Shown in pieces: positions 1-9,359 of a stretch of DNA of 64,000 nt. The notes below the pieces were generated by a model. That model did not search any database. It worked only from the letters and a program-made list of their open reading frames with translations, and had not been told where the DNA came from. The position numbers were made by a program, and so were the translations under genes. Source of the DNA: JAACFF01 sp963701435 (GTDB lineage: Bacteria > Chloroflexota > Anaerolineae > Promineifilales > Promineifilaceae); NCBI GenBank assembly GCA_963701435.1, contig CAVPAL010000017.1:372001-436000 (forward strand), given 5' to 3'. The number at the start of each line of letters is the position of its first letter. The stretch's first letter is position 1.

Positions 1-1147
1 AAAAATAGTTAGAAGTGAAGTAAATCCTTTGCGGTTTGTAGGTGAACAAGAGCGGCCTGCCCGACCGGAAGAAGTGGTAGCCAGACGGCCGCAGCTTGGA
101 AAAGGCGAACAGCCTGAAGCGCTGCAAGCCATGAACAATCAACGCAGTTTTTACATCCATACGGCAAAAGACAAAAAGAAACCCAGAGTTAACGTCCAAA
201 AAGTGGACAAAGGTTCGGAATCGGCAATCTGGCGGGTGGATATTCCTCAAGATCAACTGTATGGAAATGCGCTGCCGTTGCAAACGGCCGTTCGCGAAAA
301 GCCGCAAAAGATATTAAAAAACATCAACCCGGACGTAAGTTTTTCAAGTTATCGACCGGACTGGACCGATATGCTTTATTCACCGCGACCTGCGCCGGAT
401 GTACGTCAGGCCATGCAGCGGATGAATGGCAGGCCAATCGATCCGCTCTATGTTTTTGGCGCCGATAATCGCGTTGCCTACCGGGACAGCAGTTGGCCCT
501 GGGGGCTGGTGGGCAAGATTTTTGCCGGCGCAGGCAACCAGACGCTCTGGACGGGCTCGGGCGCGTTGATCTGGAACAATATTGTTGTCACCGCAGGCCA
601 TGTTGTGCCCTGGGGACAGCCGGGATGGTGGATGCGTTTTGTGCCGGCTTATTATGACGGCGTCTCCTTGTACGGCACCGGCGTGCAATCATATGTCTCC
701 GACGCCTATGGTTACAACACGAACGGCAGCGTTACCGGCTATGACTGGGCTATTTTGAAGCTCTACACGTCGCTGGGCAGTTCCTTGGGTTACTTTGGTT
801 ACAACGGTTATTCCGACAGTTGGGAAGATGACTCCTACTGGACTGTACTCGGTTATCCCGGCGCAGTCGCTGGCGGTTTACGCCCTTCATACCAGACAAG
901 CGTCTCCGTTTTTGATGATGATTCCGATTCCAACGGCGGCCGTGAACTGGAAACCAAGGCTGATATGACGCCCGGCAACTCAGGCGGGCCGATGTTTGGC
1001 TGGTGGGGTAATGATCCACGCATCATTGGCGTGGTGAGCGGTGAAGAAACAGATTATATCTTTCCTTTCTTCTGGGAACAGGGCAATGTGGTCGCCGGAG
1101 GTTCCGGCTTTACGAATCTTGTAAGCTGGGGCCGGACGAATTGGTAA
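1..1147 (+). CDS. Trypsin/V8-like secreted serine protease (5' end probably outside window)
   Basis: The frame is open from base 1 to the stop at 1145-1147. The first possible start inside the window is a TTG at 29, with no good ribosome site, so the true start is probably upstream. The catalytic triad of the chymotrypsin-like (S1/S1B, glutamyl-endopeptidase) fold is visible: TAGHV for His, YDWAILKL for Asp and PGNSGGP for the nucleophilic Ser. The glycine- and tyrosine-rich region around it resembles secreted V8-type proteases. The first roughly 120 residues are polar and lack recognisable motifs; they may be a propeptide. No partner gene is evident, and the next gene is on the other strand. 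The family call is firm; substrate specificity is unknown. Confidence 0.85.
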   Translation, partial: KIVRSEVNPLRFVGEQERPARPEEVVARRPQLGKGEQPEALQAMNNQRSFYIHTAKDKKKPRVNVQKVDKGSESAIWRVDIPQDQLYGNALPLQTAVREKPQKILKNINPDVSFSSYRPDWTDMLYSPRPAPDVRQAMQRMNGRPIDPLYVFGADNRVAYRDSSWPWGLVGKIFAGAGNQTLWTGSGALIWNNIVVTAGHVVPWGQPGWWMRFVPAYYDGVSLYGTGVQSYVSDAYGYNTNGSVTGYDWAILKLYTSLGSSLGYFGYNGYSDSWEDDSYWTVLGYPGAVAGGLRPSYQTSVSVFDDDSDSNGGRELETKADMTPGNSGGPMFGWWGNDPRIIGVVSGEETDYIFPFFWEQGNVVAGGSGFTNLVSWGRTNW

Positions 1148-1322
1148 TCTTGTCAGGTTAAGATTTTTGACACGAATGGCGCGAATACCACGAATAATTA
1201 TGGGAAATTTGAGCAATGCGTGTCAGAAATTGGGCCTGCTGAATCTGAATGATTTTGAATTGAGTGAGGAATCTCTTTTCTTACTCAAACCGGTTTCACC
1301 AGTCGGGGTTTTGGGTTGAGTG

Positions 1323-1349
1323 GCCGGCCGGGTAGTTAACCCGGCCGGC
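1323..1349. repeat. Perfect GC-rich inverted repeat
   Basis: An 11-bp stem (GCCGGCCGGGT at 1323-1333, complement at 1339-1349) surrounds a 5-base loop. It lies downstream of the minus-strand membrane gene and downstream of the protease gene. There is no T-tract on either strand, so intrinsic termination is doubtful. It may be a transcript-end stabiliser. Confidence 0.5.
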
Positions 1350-1386
1350 TGCTGCCGCGTTGACCCGCTTGCGCAGCGGCAAGTAC

Positions 1387-1818
1387 CTACCGCGACAAAC
1401 GCCGCAGTCCGATATATTGGACGATTGCAAAAACGGCGACAATGTCGGCGATGATGGCAACGATCCATTTGCCGGCTGTGGTGAGCGGGGGCCAGCCGAC
1501 AAGTAAGATGGCGATGCTGTCTACGACCCACACGACATCCAAAATGATGGCGAGCCAGGCAAACCGCCTGTCGATGACCGGCCGGCTGGCGAACCAGGCC
1601 AGCGCCAGGCTGTAGCCGATTAATGTGACGCCCAGGATTGTGAATACGGCCGTTTCTCCAACCCCCATTAATTCCGCCAATGGTTCAGCGCCCAGCAAAG
1701 CGACCAAACCGCTCACGCCAGAAAAGAGCGCATTGCCCCACAAAGCGTAGCGCAGCAAATTGGATCCAGTTTTTCCTTGTGATTGTTCCGATTGTTGAAT
1801 TGATTGTGATTGACTCAT
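1387..1818 (-). CDS. Small four-TM integral membrane protein
   Basis: A 143-residue protein with a short polar Gln/Ser-rich N-terminus followed by four hydrophobic segments (roughly residues 27-47, 57-77, 84-104 and 115-135). The overall look is that of small SPW-repeat or DUF-type membrane proteins, but I do not recognise a named family. The ATG is preceded by GGAGGTGACC on the minus strand, an excellent ribosome binding site that fixes the start. It sits alone, about 95 bp downstream of the three-gene minus-strand cluster, and could be the last gene of that transcript. Function unknown. Confidence 0.7.
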   Translation of the reverse strand: MSQSQSIQQSEQSQGKTGSNLLRYALWGNALFSGVSGLVALLGAEPLAELMGVGETAVFTILGVTLIGYSLALAWFASRPVIDRRFAWLAIILDVVWVVDSIAILLVGWPPLTTAGKWIVAIIADIVAVFAIVQYIGLRRLSR

Positions 1819-1914
1819 TTGGTCACCTCCAAAGGTTTGATTTGCCCCAGCATAAGCCCAAACGCAGTGCCAGGTCTATGAAAAATGATGCCAAACAGTG
1901 CCAAATGTGGGATA

Positions 1915-3156
1915 TCAGGAGCGGGCTGAGGCGGGAGTCAAGTCGTATCGTTGGTTTTGAGCGTATTCGCGTAAATCTTGGGCGACCAGTTGAGCGGCGG
2001 CGTTTTGCCAGTTGTAGAGCGTGCGTTGGGGCACCTGGATACGCATCCATTCGACGACGGGGGTAACGGCCGTATCCAACTCGTCCATGTGCGCCCGCCG
2101 GCTGTACGGTTTGACGCCCAAGACATAAGGAATGTAAAGCGCATTGTAATAACGCCAATCATCGCTGACGCCAAAATCTTCGCCCGTTTGCGGTTTGAGG
2201 CGTTCAATACTCTCGCTTAGCAGCATGCGCAGCTCCGCTGCGCGCTGCAGCGTGTTGGTTGATTCGTTGCGCTCTTGCAAACGCATGTTGATCACGGGCA
2301 GCCGCGTCAATGGACTGGACGCCAGACGCGGGAGGTTGTTCATGTGGCTCAGGGCGCGGCGAGTGAGGCGCGTGAACTCTGCTTCATCCAGATTCGGGAT
2401 TTTCAGGTCAGGATTCTGACGCGGCAGGGCGTCGGCCGTTTCGCGCAGCGCCGCCTGCATATGGCGCGCTTCGCGATTGATCCCGGGCGCCAGCCGGTCT
2501 AACATTCTTTGCAATGGCTCCGCAAAGGTTTGTGAAGCAATGGAAACGGTGACGATGGTGAGCAGTAAGGCGATCATGGGCAGCGATGCGCCGGTCGCCA
2601 TACCCATAACCAGCGCTACCTGCCCGCCAAAAATGAGCGCTGTGAAAAAGGCATAGATAAATGAACGCGCAGAGTGGGCCCAGAGTGTTTGGCCTTCGTC
2701 AGAAGCGTCCAGCACGCCGACTGCCAGGCCGAGCAAGACGAGATCAAAGCCAATCCCTAATAATAACCAGTTTCGTGGGATTAGTTCGGTTGGGAAGATG
2801 AGCAGGCTCAATCCCAACCCGAAAAAGATTGTAACCGCCAAAACAACAATAAACGGCCGTCTATGATTTTGCAGGCGAGAATGCCACACTTCATCCCCAC
2901 GCAGCAGCACAAATAACAAAGCCAGCCAAAAAAGCGCCGGCAGCAGCAGAAACGGCCGTTCCCAGCGCAGCAGTTGTGCAGCGGCAGCCGGGTCGGGCGC
3001 GTGGTGGGCTAAAATGTCGAGCGCCAGCGCGAAGGCATAGGCTGTCAATCCCCAACCCGCCAAACCAAGACGCACATCACGCAGGTTGCGGTTAACAAGA
3101 TAAGTTCCCAGCCAAAAGGCGAGGCCAAATACAAAAACTTCAAGCAATAACATCAT
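1915..3156 (-). CDS. Seven-TM N-terminal membrane protein with cytosolic C-terminal domain
   Basis: A 413-residue protein. The first half holds about seven hydrophobic segments up to roughly residue 215, in a pattern like the 7TM sensory N-termini of some histidine kinases. The C-terminal 200 residues are soluble and helical, with no kinase, HATPase or GGDEF motifs. Its ATG overlaps the stop of the upstream PEP/pyruvate-binding gene by 4 bases (ATGA type), indicating translational coupling and shared function with that protein. A membrane anchor or sensor for the two PEP/pyruvate-binding paralogues is a reasonable inference, not shown. I do not recognise a named family. Confidence 0.7.
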   Translation of the reverse strand: MMLLLEVFVFGLAFWLGTYLVNRNLRDVRLGLAGWGLTAYAFALALDILAHHAPDPAAAAQLLRWERPFLLLPALFWLALLFVLLRGDEVWHSRLQNHRRPFIVVLAVTIFFGLGLSLLIFPTELIPRNWLLLGIGFDLVLLGLAVGVLDASDEGQTLWAHSARSFIYAFFTALIFGGQVALVMGMATGASLPMIALLLTIVTVSIASQTFAEPLQRMLDRLAPGINREARHMQAALRETADALPRQNPDLKIPNLDEAEFTRLTRRALSHMNNLPRLASSPLTRLPVINMRLQERNESTNTLQRAAELRMLLSESIERLKPQTGEDFGVSDDWRYYNALYIPYVLGVKPYSRRAHMDELDTAVTPVVEWMRIQVPQRTLYNWQNAAAQLVAQDLREYAQNQRYDLTPASARS

Positions 3157-5489
3157 TTTTCAGCCTGTAATATGCCTACCGCATACTCCCTCTCACCGTC
3201 CATAAGGACATTTAAAACCTGGTTGTGAGCGACGGCCGAAACATTTATCACGCGTAAATAAGGTTCCAGCCAGGCGTCTACTGGTGAAAGATCACCTAAA
3301 CAACTGGCGGAATCCTGAAAGAATGACCATAAAAACGAACCATAATTTTCATCTAGATACAGGCCCAAAACATAAATACCTGTTTCGACAAGATCATGGA
3401 AAAAATGGGTTCCATACGAAAGCTCCGGACGTTGGCCATTTTGGGGGATACCCAATTCAATTAAGGCTTTGGTGTTATAAATATCTCCATATGTCACATG
3501 CACACCCAAATCAAGATTCAGGCTGCCCCAACGTCCGGGTCCCATGAGAATAAACCGCTGTTCTTCTAGAATTTGATTTAAGCGGCTGATGGCGCGTCCT
3601 AATTCAAGACGAATTTGTGGATCATGCGCTTGCCGGTAAAGATGTGGATCGACATAGACGATATAACTGATATTTTCAACTTTGCCATCTGGCACCAGCC
3701 AGTTTGAGCTGAATATCAGTGATTCGGCGGGTATATTGGTCGGAATAGAGACATTAAATTTTTCCGCGCGCTGGCTAAGAGGACGGCATTGAAGAATATG
3801 TAGTTTGTAATCTAAAGGATAAGTTGGCAAAAGTTCAACCGCAAATTCCACGTCTACGGGACGGCCGTATGCCGCTTCGAGCCGCATCAGCGCCGTGCGC
3901 ATCAATTTAATAAAGCGTTTGTCTTTTGTCAATCCCTCAAAAGTCAGAACAAAATGTTCGGTTTCACTCAATGCGCCTACGGCGAAGATCTCTTCGAGAT
4001 AATCGCCGCGATCAATAGATGCTACGGTGCTCAGGCCCGGATAATCAGGCTTCAGCACGTCCAGAACATGCATAGTCCTGAATTGATTTGTTTCCAGGTC
4101 AATCACATCCACCATCTCTTGAGAGTAGAGGCGCACTGCCTGCGGGTTATTATCCGGGCGCAAATAAGGATGGCTAAGCGCGACAAGTCTGGGGTAATCG
4201 TTGCCCATACGGTTGACGGCGCGCGTGCCCAAACCCCAAACCATCCGCAGAAAACCATCTTTGCGGCGAATTTTGGGGCTCCAGCGAAAGGGATTTTGGC
4301 TGTAGGCGACGCCGGCGGCTGTAGGGAAAAAATAACGGCCGTACCGCTGGCCCTCTACCCGCTGCACGATCACACACATGCGTTCATCATAATCAAGCAG
4401 GTTATTATTTTTGCGGTAAAGCAGGGCGTCCGGATTTAGTAGGCTGGCAAAAACCTGGCGGATCGCATTCAACAGGTTTTCCAAATTCTCCTCAGGCGCA
4501 CCCTGATTGGGACAAAAAAAGCTGCCATATTTCCCGGCAAATGAGTAGCCGAAATTGTCTTCCAGCAGACTGGAGGAGCGCACAATGATTGGGCTGCCCT
4601 CAAATTGAACCAGCACCTCGCTTAAGCGATCGACAATGTTTTCAGGAAATGCGCCCTGGCGATAGGCGGCAGAAATCTCGGGATACTCTGCTTTGATTTC
4701 ATTAACAGGGCGGTATTTCTGGTTCATATAGTGGTCAAACCGGTTAATGACGCTAAATTCGTAAATGACTTCAGACCCAATAAAATAAGAATCTGGTATA
4801 CCAATTTGTTTACTGATGTCTGCCCCAACGGTTGGGTCGCCCTGCTGTAAAATTTTCCAGGCGATGACCATGCCTGCAGCCTTGCCGCCGATCTTGCCCT
4901 CCCCGATGCGCCGGCGGTAGATACGCCGCAAATCAGAAATGCTCAGGATTTTTTTGGCCACGCCGATAAGCGCTAGTTGGTCGCTAATCATACGTTTGAT
5001 CAGGACAACTTTGATTTCCTCAAGGTGATGTTCAAATTCTTGCCGCTGTGGTTTCGGCATGGATTCATAGATTTCACCCTGACGGAATAGCAGCTCCCAG
5101 GGCGCCAGTTCCGGGTTGAACGTTAACTCGACTGAGCCTTGAGGTACGGGTTGGTCGCTCAGAATTTCGCCGATCAGTTGATCCAGCAGCGCAATGCCGA
5201 GATTGTCGGCAAAATAAGCGTCGGTATGGTATTCGCGAACGCGTTCTTTGCGCATTTCCCACATAGACGCTTCCTCTTGTGTGTAAGGTGCGGGCAAACC
5301 TTCGCGCCGTTGGGATTCCATCGCCATCTCTTTGACCTCGCGCTCAAACTCGCCTTGTGAAATAATCCCTCGCCGAAAAAGTTCTTCACGCATTTGCACG
5401 CGAATCTGGTCGGCTAAAATTGGATATTGGGCCAATTTGATATAGATGTCGATGGCTGGCGTAATGCTGCGTAGTAATTGGGTTTCCAT
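3153..5489 (-). CDS. PEP/pyruvate-binding (PPDK N-terminal type) protein, paralogue 2
   Basis: A 778-residue protein. The start at 5489 is chosen because MET-QLLRSITPAIDIYIK aligns with the start of the upstream paralogue; the longer open frame only reads through hairpin repeats. Roughly residues 200-480 carry features of the pyruvate-phosphate dikinase/PEP synthase ATP-grasp-like domain: GKIGGKAAG and the arginine-bearing SPIIVRSSSLLEDNFG. The swivelling phosphohistidine domain and the C-terminal TIM barrel of true PPDK or PEP synthase are not apparent. Flanking domains of about 200 N-terminal and 290 C-terminal residues are shared with the paralogue at 5732-8113. It is coupled to the 7-TM gene downstream. 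Likely a nucleotide-binding or phosphotransfer protein; substrate unknown. Confidence 0.8.
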   Translation of the reverse strand: METQLLRSITPAIDIYIKLAQYPILADQIRVQMREELFRRGIISQGEFEREVKEMAMESQRREGLPAPYTQEEASMWEMRKERVREYHTDAYFADNLGIALLDQLIGEILSDQPVPQGSVELTFNPELAPWELLFRQGEIYESMPKPQRQEFEHHLEEIKVVLIKRMISDQLALIGVAKKILSISDLRRIYRRRIGEGKIGGKAAGMVIAWKILQQGDPTVGADISKQIGIPDSYFIGSEVIYEFSVINRFDHYMNQKYRPVNEIKAEYPEISAAYRQGAFPENIVDRLSEVLVQFEGSPIIVRSSSLLEDNFGYSFAGKYGSFFCPNQGAPEENLENLLNAIRQVFASLLNPDALLYRKNNNLLDYDERMCVIVQRVEGQRYGRYFFPTAAGVAYSQNPFRWSPKIRRKDGFLRMVWGLGTRAVNRMGNDYPRLVALSHPYLRPDNNPQAVRLYSQEMVDVIDLETNQFRTMHVLDVLKPDYPGLSTVASIDRGDYLEEIFAVGALSETEHFVLTFEGLTKDKRFIKLMRTALMRLEAAYGRPVDVEFAVELLPTYPLDYKLHILQCRPLSQRAEKFNVSIPTNIPAESLIFSSNWLVPDGKVENISYIVYVDPHLYRQAHDPQIRLELGRAISRLNQILEEQRFILMGPGRWGSLNLDLGVHVTYGDIYNTKALIELGIPQNGQRPELSYGTHFFHDLVETGIYVLGLYLDENYGSFLWSFFQDSASCLGDLSPVDAWLEPYLRVINVSAVAHNQVLNVLMDGEREYAVGILQAEK

Positions 5490-5505
5490 AGTTTGTGATC
5501 CTATA

Positions 5506-5735
5506 TTAGGTAAACCGCAGAAGCTATTCGGAAATCCCAAAGGACTTGAACTGCGGTTTCCTTGAGGAATCGGCAACGTCTAAAGCGATTCTAATTTTGA
5601 AATATTGTTGCCGATTACCTAAGTAATCGGCAGAAAGTTTTCAGAAAACTTGTTTGACATAATCTGCCAATTCCTTGAGGAAACCGCAGAATTCCAACGT
5701 TTTTTATTTCCAAATATTTTCTGCGATTTACCTAA
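5506..5735. repeat. Array of four head-to-tail hairpin repeats
   Basis: Four successive stem-loops lie between the two PPDK-like paralogues. The stems pair AAACCGCAG (5512-5520) with CTGCGGTTT (5551-5559), AATCGGCAAC (5568-5577) with GTTGCCGATT (5607-5616), AATCGGCAG (5625-5633) with CTGCCAATT (5664-5672), and AAACCGCAGAA (5681-5691) with TTCTGCGATTT (5719-5729). Each is framed by AGGTAA or AGGAA and its complement TTACCT or TTCCT. The first two units recur as a 119-bp copy at 20295-20413. The array overlaps the last codons of the upstream gene and forms the leader of the downstream gene. Confidence 0.85.
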
Positions 5736-8113
5736 AAAATTGACACGGAAGAGTTACCGTTATTATTGTTTTGCCACTCTCCTTCTGTCAAAAAGCCGAC
5801 TGCATTGTCGTGTGAACCGTCCATAAGGACGTTGAGGCGGATGTTGGGACCGGAAACGGCCGTTATATCCACAACGCGTAAATACGCTGCCAGGTTTTCG
5901 TCTTCAGGAGAAAGGGCTGCCAGGCTGTTAGGTGATTCGCGGAAATAATCCCAATTGAATTGGGACTCTTCCTCCAGATACAGCGGCAATGAATAAATTT
6001 CCGCTTCCACTAAATCCTGGAAAAAATGAGTACCGTAAGAAAGTTCCGGCATCGCCCCATTATGGGCGATGGCTACCTCAATCAGCACCTTGGTGTTGTG
6101 AATATCTGCATAAGTCACATGGACGCCCAGCTCAATATTGGCGCTGCCCCAGCGGCCCGGCCCCATTAACAAAAAAAGTTCCTTTTCCAGGATACGGTTA
6201 AGACGGCTGACTGCGCGTCCCAGCTCATACTTTGTTTGCAGCCGAAGGTTGCGGTACTTTTCGGGATCAACAAAAATAATATAACGAATACCCTCGGCCT
6301 TGCCATCAGGAACGAGTCTGTCGGCTGCAAAGAGAATATTTTCAGGTGGGATATTGGGCGGAATTAAAATCTGGCTTTCTTCATTGCGCTGACTGAGCGG
6401 CCGGCATTGCAACACGTGCAGCTTGTAATCCGGGTAGGGGTAGTTTTTGATGATCTCTATCGTAAATTCTACGTCGACCGGCGTGTTATAAGTTGTTTCC
6501 AATCGGCGCAGGGCTGTACGCATCATGTGCACAAATTTTTTGTGCCGCGTCAGATAATTAAACGTCAGCACATATTCATCGTTGTCGGATAATGACGCAA
6601 TAGACAAAATGTCTAAAATATAATCTCCTTTATACAGTGAAGCGATATATCGCAGGTCTGGAAAATCAGCGTGCAGCGTTTCCTGTATGGGCAGCGTGAT
6701 GAATTGGTTGCTCTCCAGGTCAATCACGTCCACATAGTACTGGGAATATTGGCGAATGGCTTGTGCTGTTGTTTCTGGGCGCAGTTGGGGATGGCTGAGC
6801 GTGATTAGGCGCGGATAATCATTGGCCACGCGATCTACGGCGCGCGTGCCCAGACCCCAGACCATGCGCAAAAAACCATCTTCGCGCCGGATTTTTGGAT
6901 TCCAGCGAAATGGGTTTTGACTAAATCCGACGCCGGCTAGGGAGGGGAAGAAGTAACGGCCGTATCGTTGACCCCGCACCCGCTGAATCAATACCGCCAT
7001 ACGTTCATCATAATCGATTAACCCGTGCTGGCGACGGTACAATAAGGCATCCGGATTCAACGTGCTGGCAAAAACTTCTTTAACCGCATTTAATAAATCG
7101 CGCAGATTCTCTTCCGGCGTACCTTGATTGGGACAAAAAAAACTATCATATTTGCCCGCAAAGGCAAACCCGAAATTGTCTTCCAACAAACTGGATGAAC
7201 GCACAATCAGCGGACTGTCGTCGAAATTTTTCAGAACCTCACGCAGGCGCGCCACAATAGTGGCCGGAAAATCGCCGTCCTGATGCGCTGCTACAATGGT
7301 GGAATACATCTCGCGAATTTCACTCAAGGGGCGATATTTTTGATTCATAAAACTGTCTAGCCCGTTCATCAAGCGAAATTCATAAATAACCTCGGTGCCG
7401 ATAAAATATGAATCGGGAATTTCCACAATTTGGCTGAGATCATCCTCAGGATTGTCCACCGGCTGCTGCAAAATTTTCCACGCGAGCAGCAATCCGGCCG
7501 ACTTGCCCCCGATTTTGCCGCCGCCAATCCGCCGCGCATAAATCAACCGCAAATCATGAATCGAAAAAATTTTTTTGGCGACTCCGATATAGGGTAATTG
7601 GTCGCTAATCATGCGTTTAATCAGAACCACTTTAATCTCTTCGAGATGATGTTCTGCTTCTTTGCGTGCATCGGGCGGCATGGCTTCATAAATTTCTCCC
7701 TGACGGAATAACAATTCCCAGGGGGCGATCTCGGGATTAAACGTAAGCTCCACAGATTGGGAGGGAACGGGTTGATCTTGCAGAACTTCTTCAATAATCT
7801 GGTCCAAAAGTGTGCTGCCCAGATTGTCGGCAAAACAAGCGTCGGTGTGAAAATCCCGAATCCGTTCTTTGCGGCGCTGCCAGATATTGGCCTCTTCCTG
7901 GCCGAAAGGATCCTGCAGCCCCTCCCGTTTTTGTGATTCAATTGCCAGGAGTTTGACTTGTTTGTTGAAAACTTTTGTCGAAATGATGCCGCGATTAAAT
8001 AATTCTTCGCGCATGCGTACTCGAATCTTATTGGCCAGAATGGGATATTGGGCCAGTTTGATATAGATGTCAATCGTCGGCGTGGTAGTTCTTAGTGGTG
8101 TAGTTTGGATCAT
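5732..8113 (-). CDS. PEP/pyruvate-binding (PPDK N-terminal type) protein, paralogue 1
   Basis: A 793-residue protein starting at the ATG at 8113 (MIQTTPLRTT). The longer open frame upstream is AT-rich hairpin sequence and has no counterpart in the paralogue. It shares its architecture with the 3153-5489 product: an N-terminal helical region, then the ATP-binding domain with GGGKIGGKSAGLLLAW and SPLIVRSSSLLEDNFGFAF, then a shared C-terminal region with MGPGRWGS and YGTHFFQDLVE. These last motifs are conserved between the copies and are probably functional. It lacks recognisable phosphohistidine and PEP-binding barrel domains. It is the first gene of a three-gene minus-strand set and diverges from phoU. 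The family is clear; the reaction is unknown. Confidence 0.8.
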   Translation of the reverse strand: MIQTTPLRTTTPTIDIYIKLAQYPILANKIRVRMREELFNRGIISTKVFNKQVKLLAIESQKREGLQDPFGQEEANIWQRRKERIRDFHTDACFADNLGSTLLDQIIEEVLQDQPVPSQSVELTFNPEIAPWELLFRQGEIYEAMPPDARKEAEHHLEEIKVVLIKRMISDQLPYIGVAKKIFSIHDLRLIYARRIGGGKIGGKSAGLLLAWKILQQPVDNPEDDLSQIVEIPDSYFIGTEVIYEFRLMNGLDSFMNQKYRPLSEIREMYSTIVAAHQDGDFPATIVARLREVLKNFDDSPLIVRSSSLLEDNFGFAFAGKYDSFFCPNQGTPEENLRDLLNAVKEVFASTLNPDALLYRRQHGLIDYDERMAVLIQRVRGQRYGRYFFPSLAGVGFSQNPFRWNPKIRREDGFLRMVWGLGTRAVDRVANDYPRLITLSHPQLRPETTAQAIRQYSQYYVDVIDLESNQFITLPIQETLHADFPDLRYIASLYKGDYILDILSIASLSDNDEYVLTFNYLTRHKKFVHMMRTALRRLETTYNTPVDVEFTIEIIKNYPYPDYKLHVLQCRPLSQRNEESQILIPPNIPPENILFAADRLVPDGKAEGIRYIIFVDPEKYRNLRLQTKYELGRAVSRLNRILEKELFLLMGPGRWGSANIELGVHVTYADIHNTKVLIEVAIAHNGAMPELSYGTHFFQDLVEAEIYSLPLYLEEESQFNWDYFRESPNSLAALSPEDENLAAYLRVVDITAVSGPNIRLNVLMDGSHDNAVGFLTEGEWQNNNNGNSSVSIF

Positions 8114-8133
8114 AAATTTTTTCTCGTCGATAA

Positions 8134-8270
8134 TTTCCACAAGTAATAGGAAAAAACATCGTGGAAAATCTGGGAATTTCTCAAACAAACTCGTAAAATG
8201 TTTTGCGAGTTTGCGCAACCGCAGATTTCCTGTGCATCTATTTTATAAGAAATTTCTGCGATTTACCTAA
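8134..8270. repeat. Three AT-rich hairpins upstream of PPDK-like paralogue 1
   Basis: The stems are TTTCCAC (8134-8140) with GTGGAAA (8161-8167); CAAACTCG (8186-8193) with CGAGTTTG (8206-8213); and AACCGCAGA (from 8217) with TTCTGCGATTT, ending at the boundary TTACCTAA (8263-8270). The last one is clearly the same family as the fourth unit of the array at 5681-5735. They lie in the presumed 5' leader of the gene starting at 8113. Confidence 0.65.
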
Positions 8271-8597
8271 TACTGCAACATAAAATTGACATAAAGTATT
8301 TCTTGCTGCTAATTATGAGGAGTGAGCATTCTTAGATGCGGCCAGTTGAGGCGACGAACGCCATTTTTAAATGCCTTCCTCCTCATTTCAGAGCGAAGTC
8401 TCGTTATTGTACTAATTATAACAATGTTATAGGATGAATAGGGAAACAGGTGCTTTTGTTTGAGTAGGAGTACTTATTTACCGGTAAATGAAAACGAGTT
8501 CAACGAGCAAACGGTTGTTTTTGTCTTCAGGTAATATTTGCTCAATCCAAGGGGAAAAACTAAAATAAGCGTCTAAATTTAAGCGGGAGGTATGCTT
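8271..8597. other. Intergenic region between divergent genes
   Basis: No gene is visible. It must hold promoters for both the minus-strand PPDK-like operon and phoU. The best plus-strand candidate is TTGACA at 8286-8291 with TAATTA at 8310-8315 (18-base spacer). A strong ribosome site, GGGAGG, lies at 8585-8590. Confidence 0.4.
8286..8315 (+). promoter_or_regulatory. Candidate sigma70-type promoter for phoU
   Basis: TTGACA, an 18-base spacer, then TAATTA, about 280 bases upstream of the start codon. The -35 is perfect but the -10 has mismatches and the distance is long, so this is only a candidate. Confidence 0.25.
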
Positions 8598-9359
8598 ATG
8601 GCGCTGCAAAATAGATCGATTTTAACCCGGGAACAAAACGAACTGCGAACCAAAATTATCGGTTTGGGCAGCATGGTTGATGAGGCGCTCTTAAAAGCCA
8701 TGGATGCATTAACTAGAAGAGACTCGGAGTTGGCTCGAGAAATCATTCAGGATGAGGAAGCCATCAATCAACTGCGGTATGATGTGGAAAAATCTGCCCT
8801 GGTGACTATTGCGACGCAGCAGCCGACCGCACGTGATTTACGCGAAATTATCGCCGCTATTCATATTGCGATAGAGCTTGAACGCATGGGGGATCATGCC
8901 GCCGATATTGCCAGTCTGGCTGAGCGATTAGAAGGGGAAGGGGAATTTGACACCCTTCATAAACTTCCCAAAATGGCCAAACGCGCGCAAAAAATGATTC
9001 AGGAGGGCATAACGGCTTACACCAATCGGGATGTTGCTCTGGCGCGTAAGATGATTTCGCGCGATGATAAGTTGGACAGGCAGTATTATCAACTGCGCCA
9101 CGAAGTGTTGCAAGAGATGCGGGATGATGATTATATCCGCCGGGCTACTTTCCTACTGTGGGTAGGTCATGATTTGGAACGCATTGGGGATCGAGCCACC
9201 AATATTGCCGAGCGCGTCATTTTTATGGTATCGGCGGAATTTGTTGAAACCCCATCCAATTATGCGACGCCAGTTCCAGCAGAAGAATTTGCCCAGGCGG
9301 GTGAGCTTGAACAGGAAAACAATGAAGAGGAAACGTTGCAAAGTGAGACGGCCGAATGA
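8598..9359 (+). CDS. phoU: PhoU-family phosphate regulator
   Basis: A 253-residue protein with two PhoU helical-bundle repeats. Typical signatures are visible: IELERMGDHAADIA in the first half and HDLERIGDRATNIAERV in the second, which carry the metal-binding E(R)xGD motifs. PhoU normally restrains the PhoR kinase and the Pst phosphate transporter; no pst or phoR gene is in this window. Two in-frame ATGs exist. The one at 8592 is only one base from GGGAGG, so the ATG at 8598 with normal spacing is preferred. The acidic Glu-rich tail is unusual but harmless. The stop overlaps the next start by 3 bases (ATGA), so the HIT gene is coupled. Confidence 0.93.
   Translation: MALQNRSILTREQNELRTKIIGLGSMVDEALLKAMDALTRRDSELAREIIQDEEAINQLRYDVEKSALVTIATQQPTARDLREIIAAIHIAIELERMGDHAADIASLAERLEGEGEFDTLHKLPKMAKRAQKMIQEGITAYTNRDVALARKMISRDDKLDRQYYQLRHEVLQEMRDDDYIRRATFLLWVGHDLERIGDRATNIAERVIFMVSAEFVETPSNYATPVPAEEFAQAGELEQENNEEETLQSETAE

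Noticed and set aside
1323..1349. GC-rich palindrome as an intrinsic terminator
   Set aside because: Stem is perfect but neither side has a T-tract; kept only as an inverted repeat.
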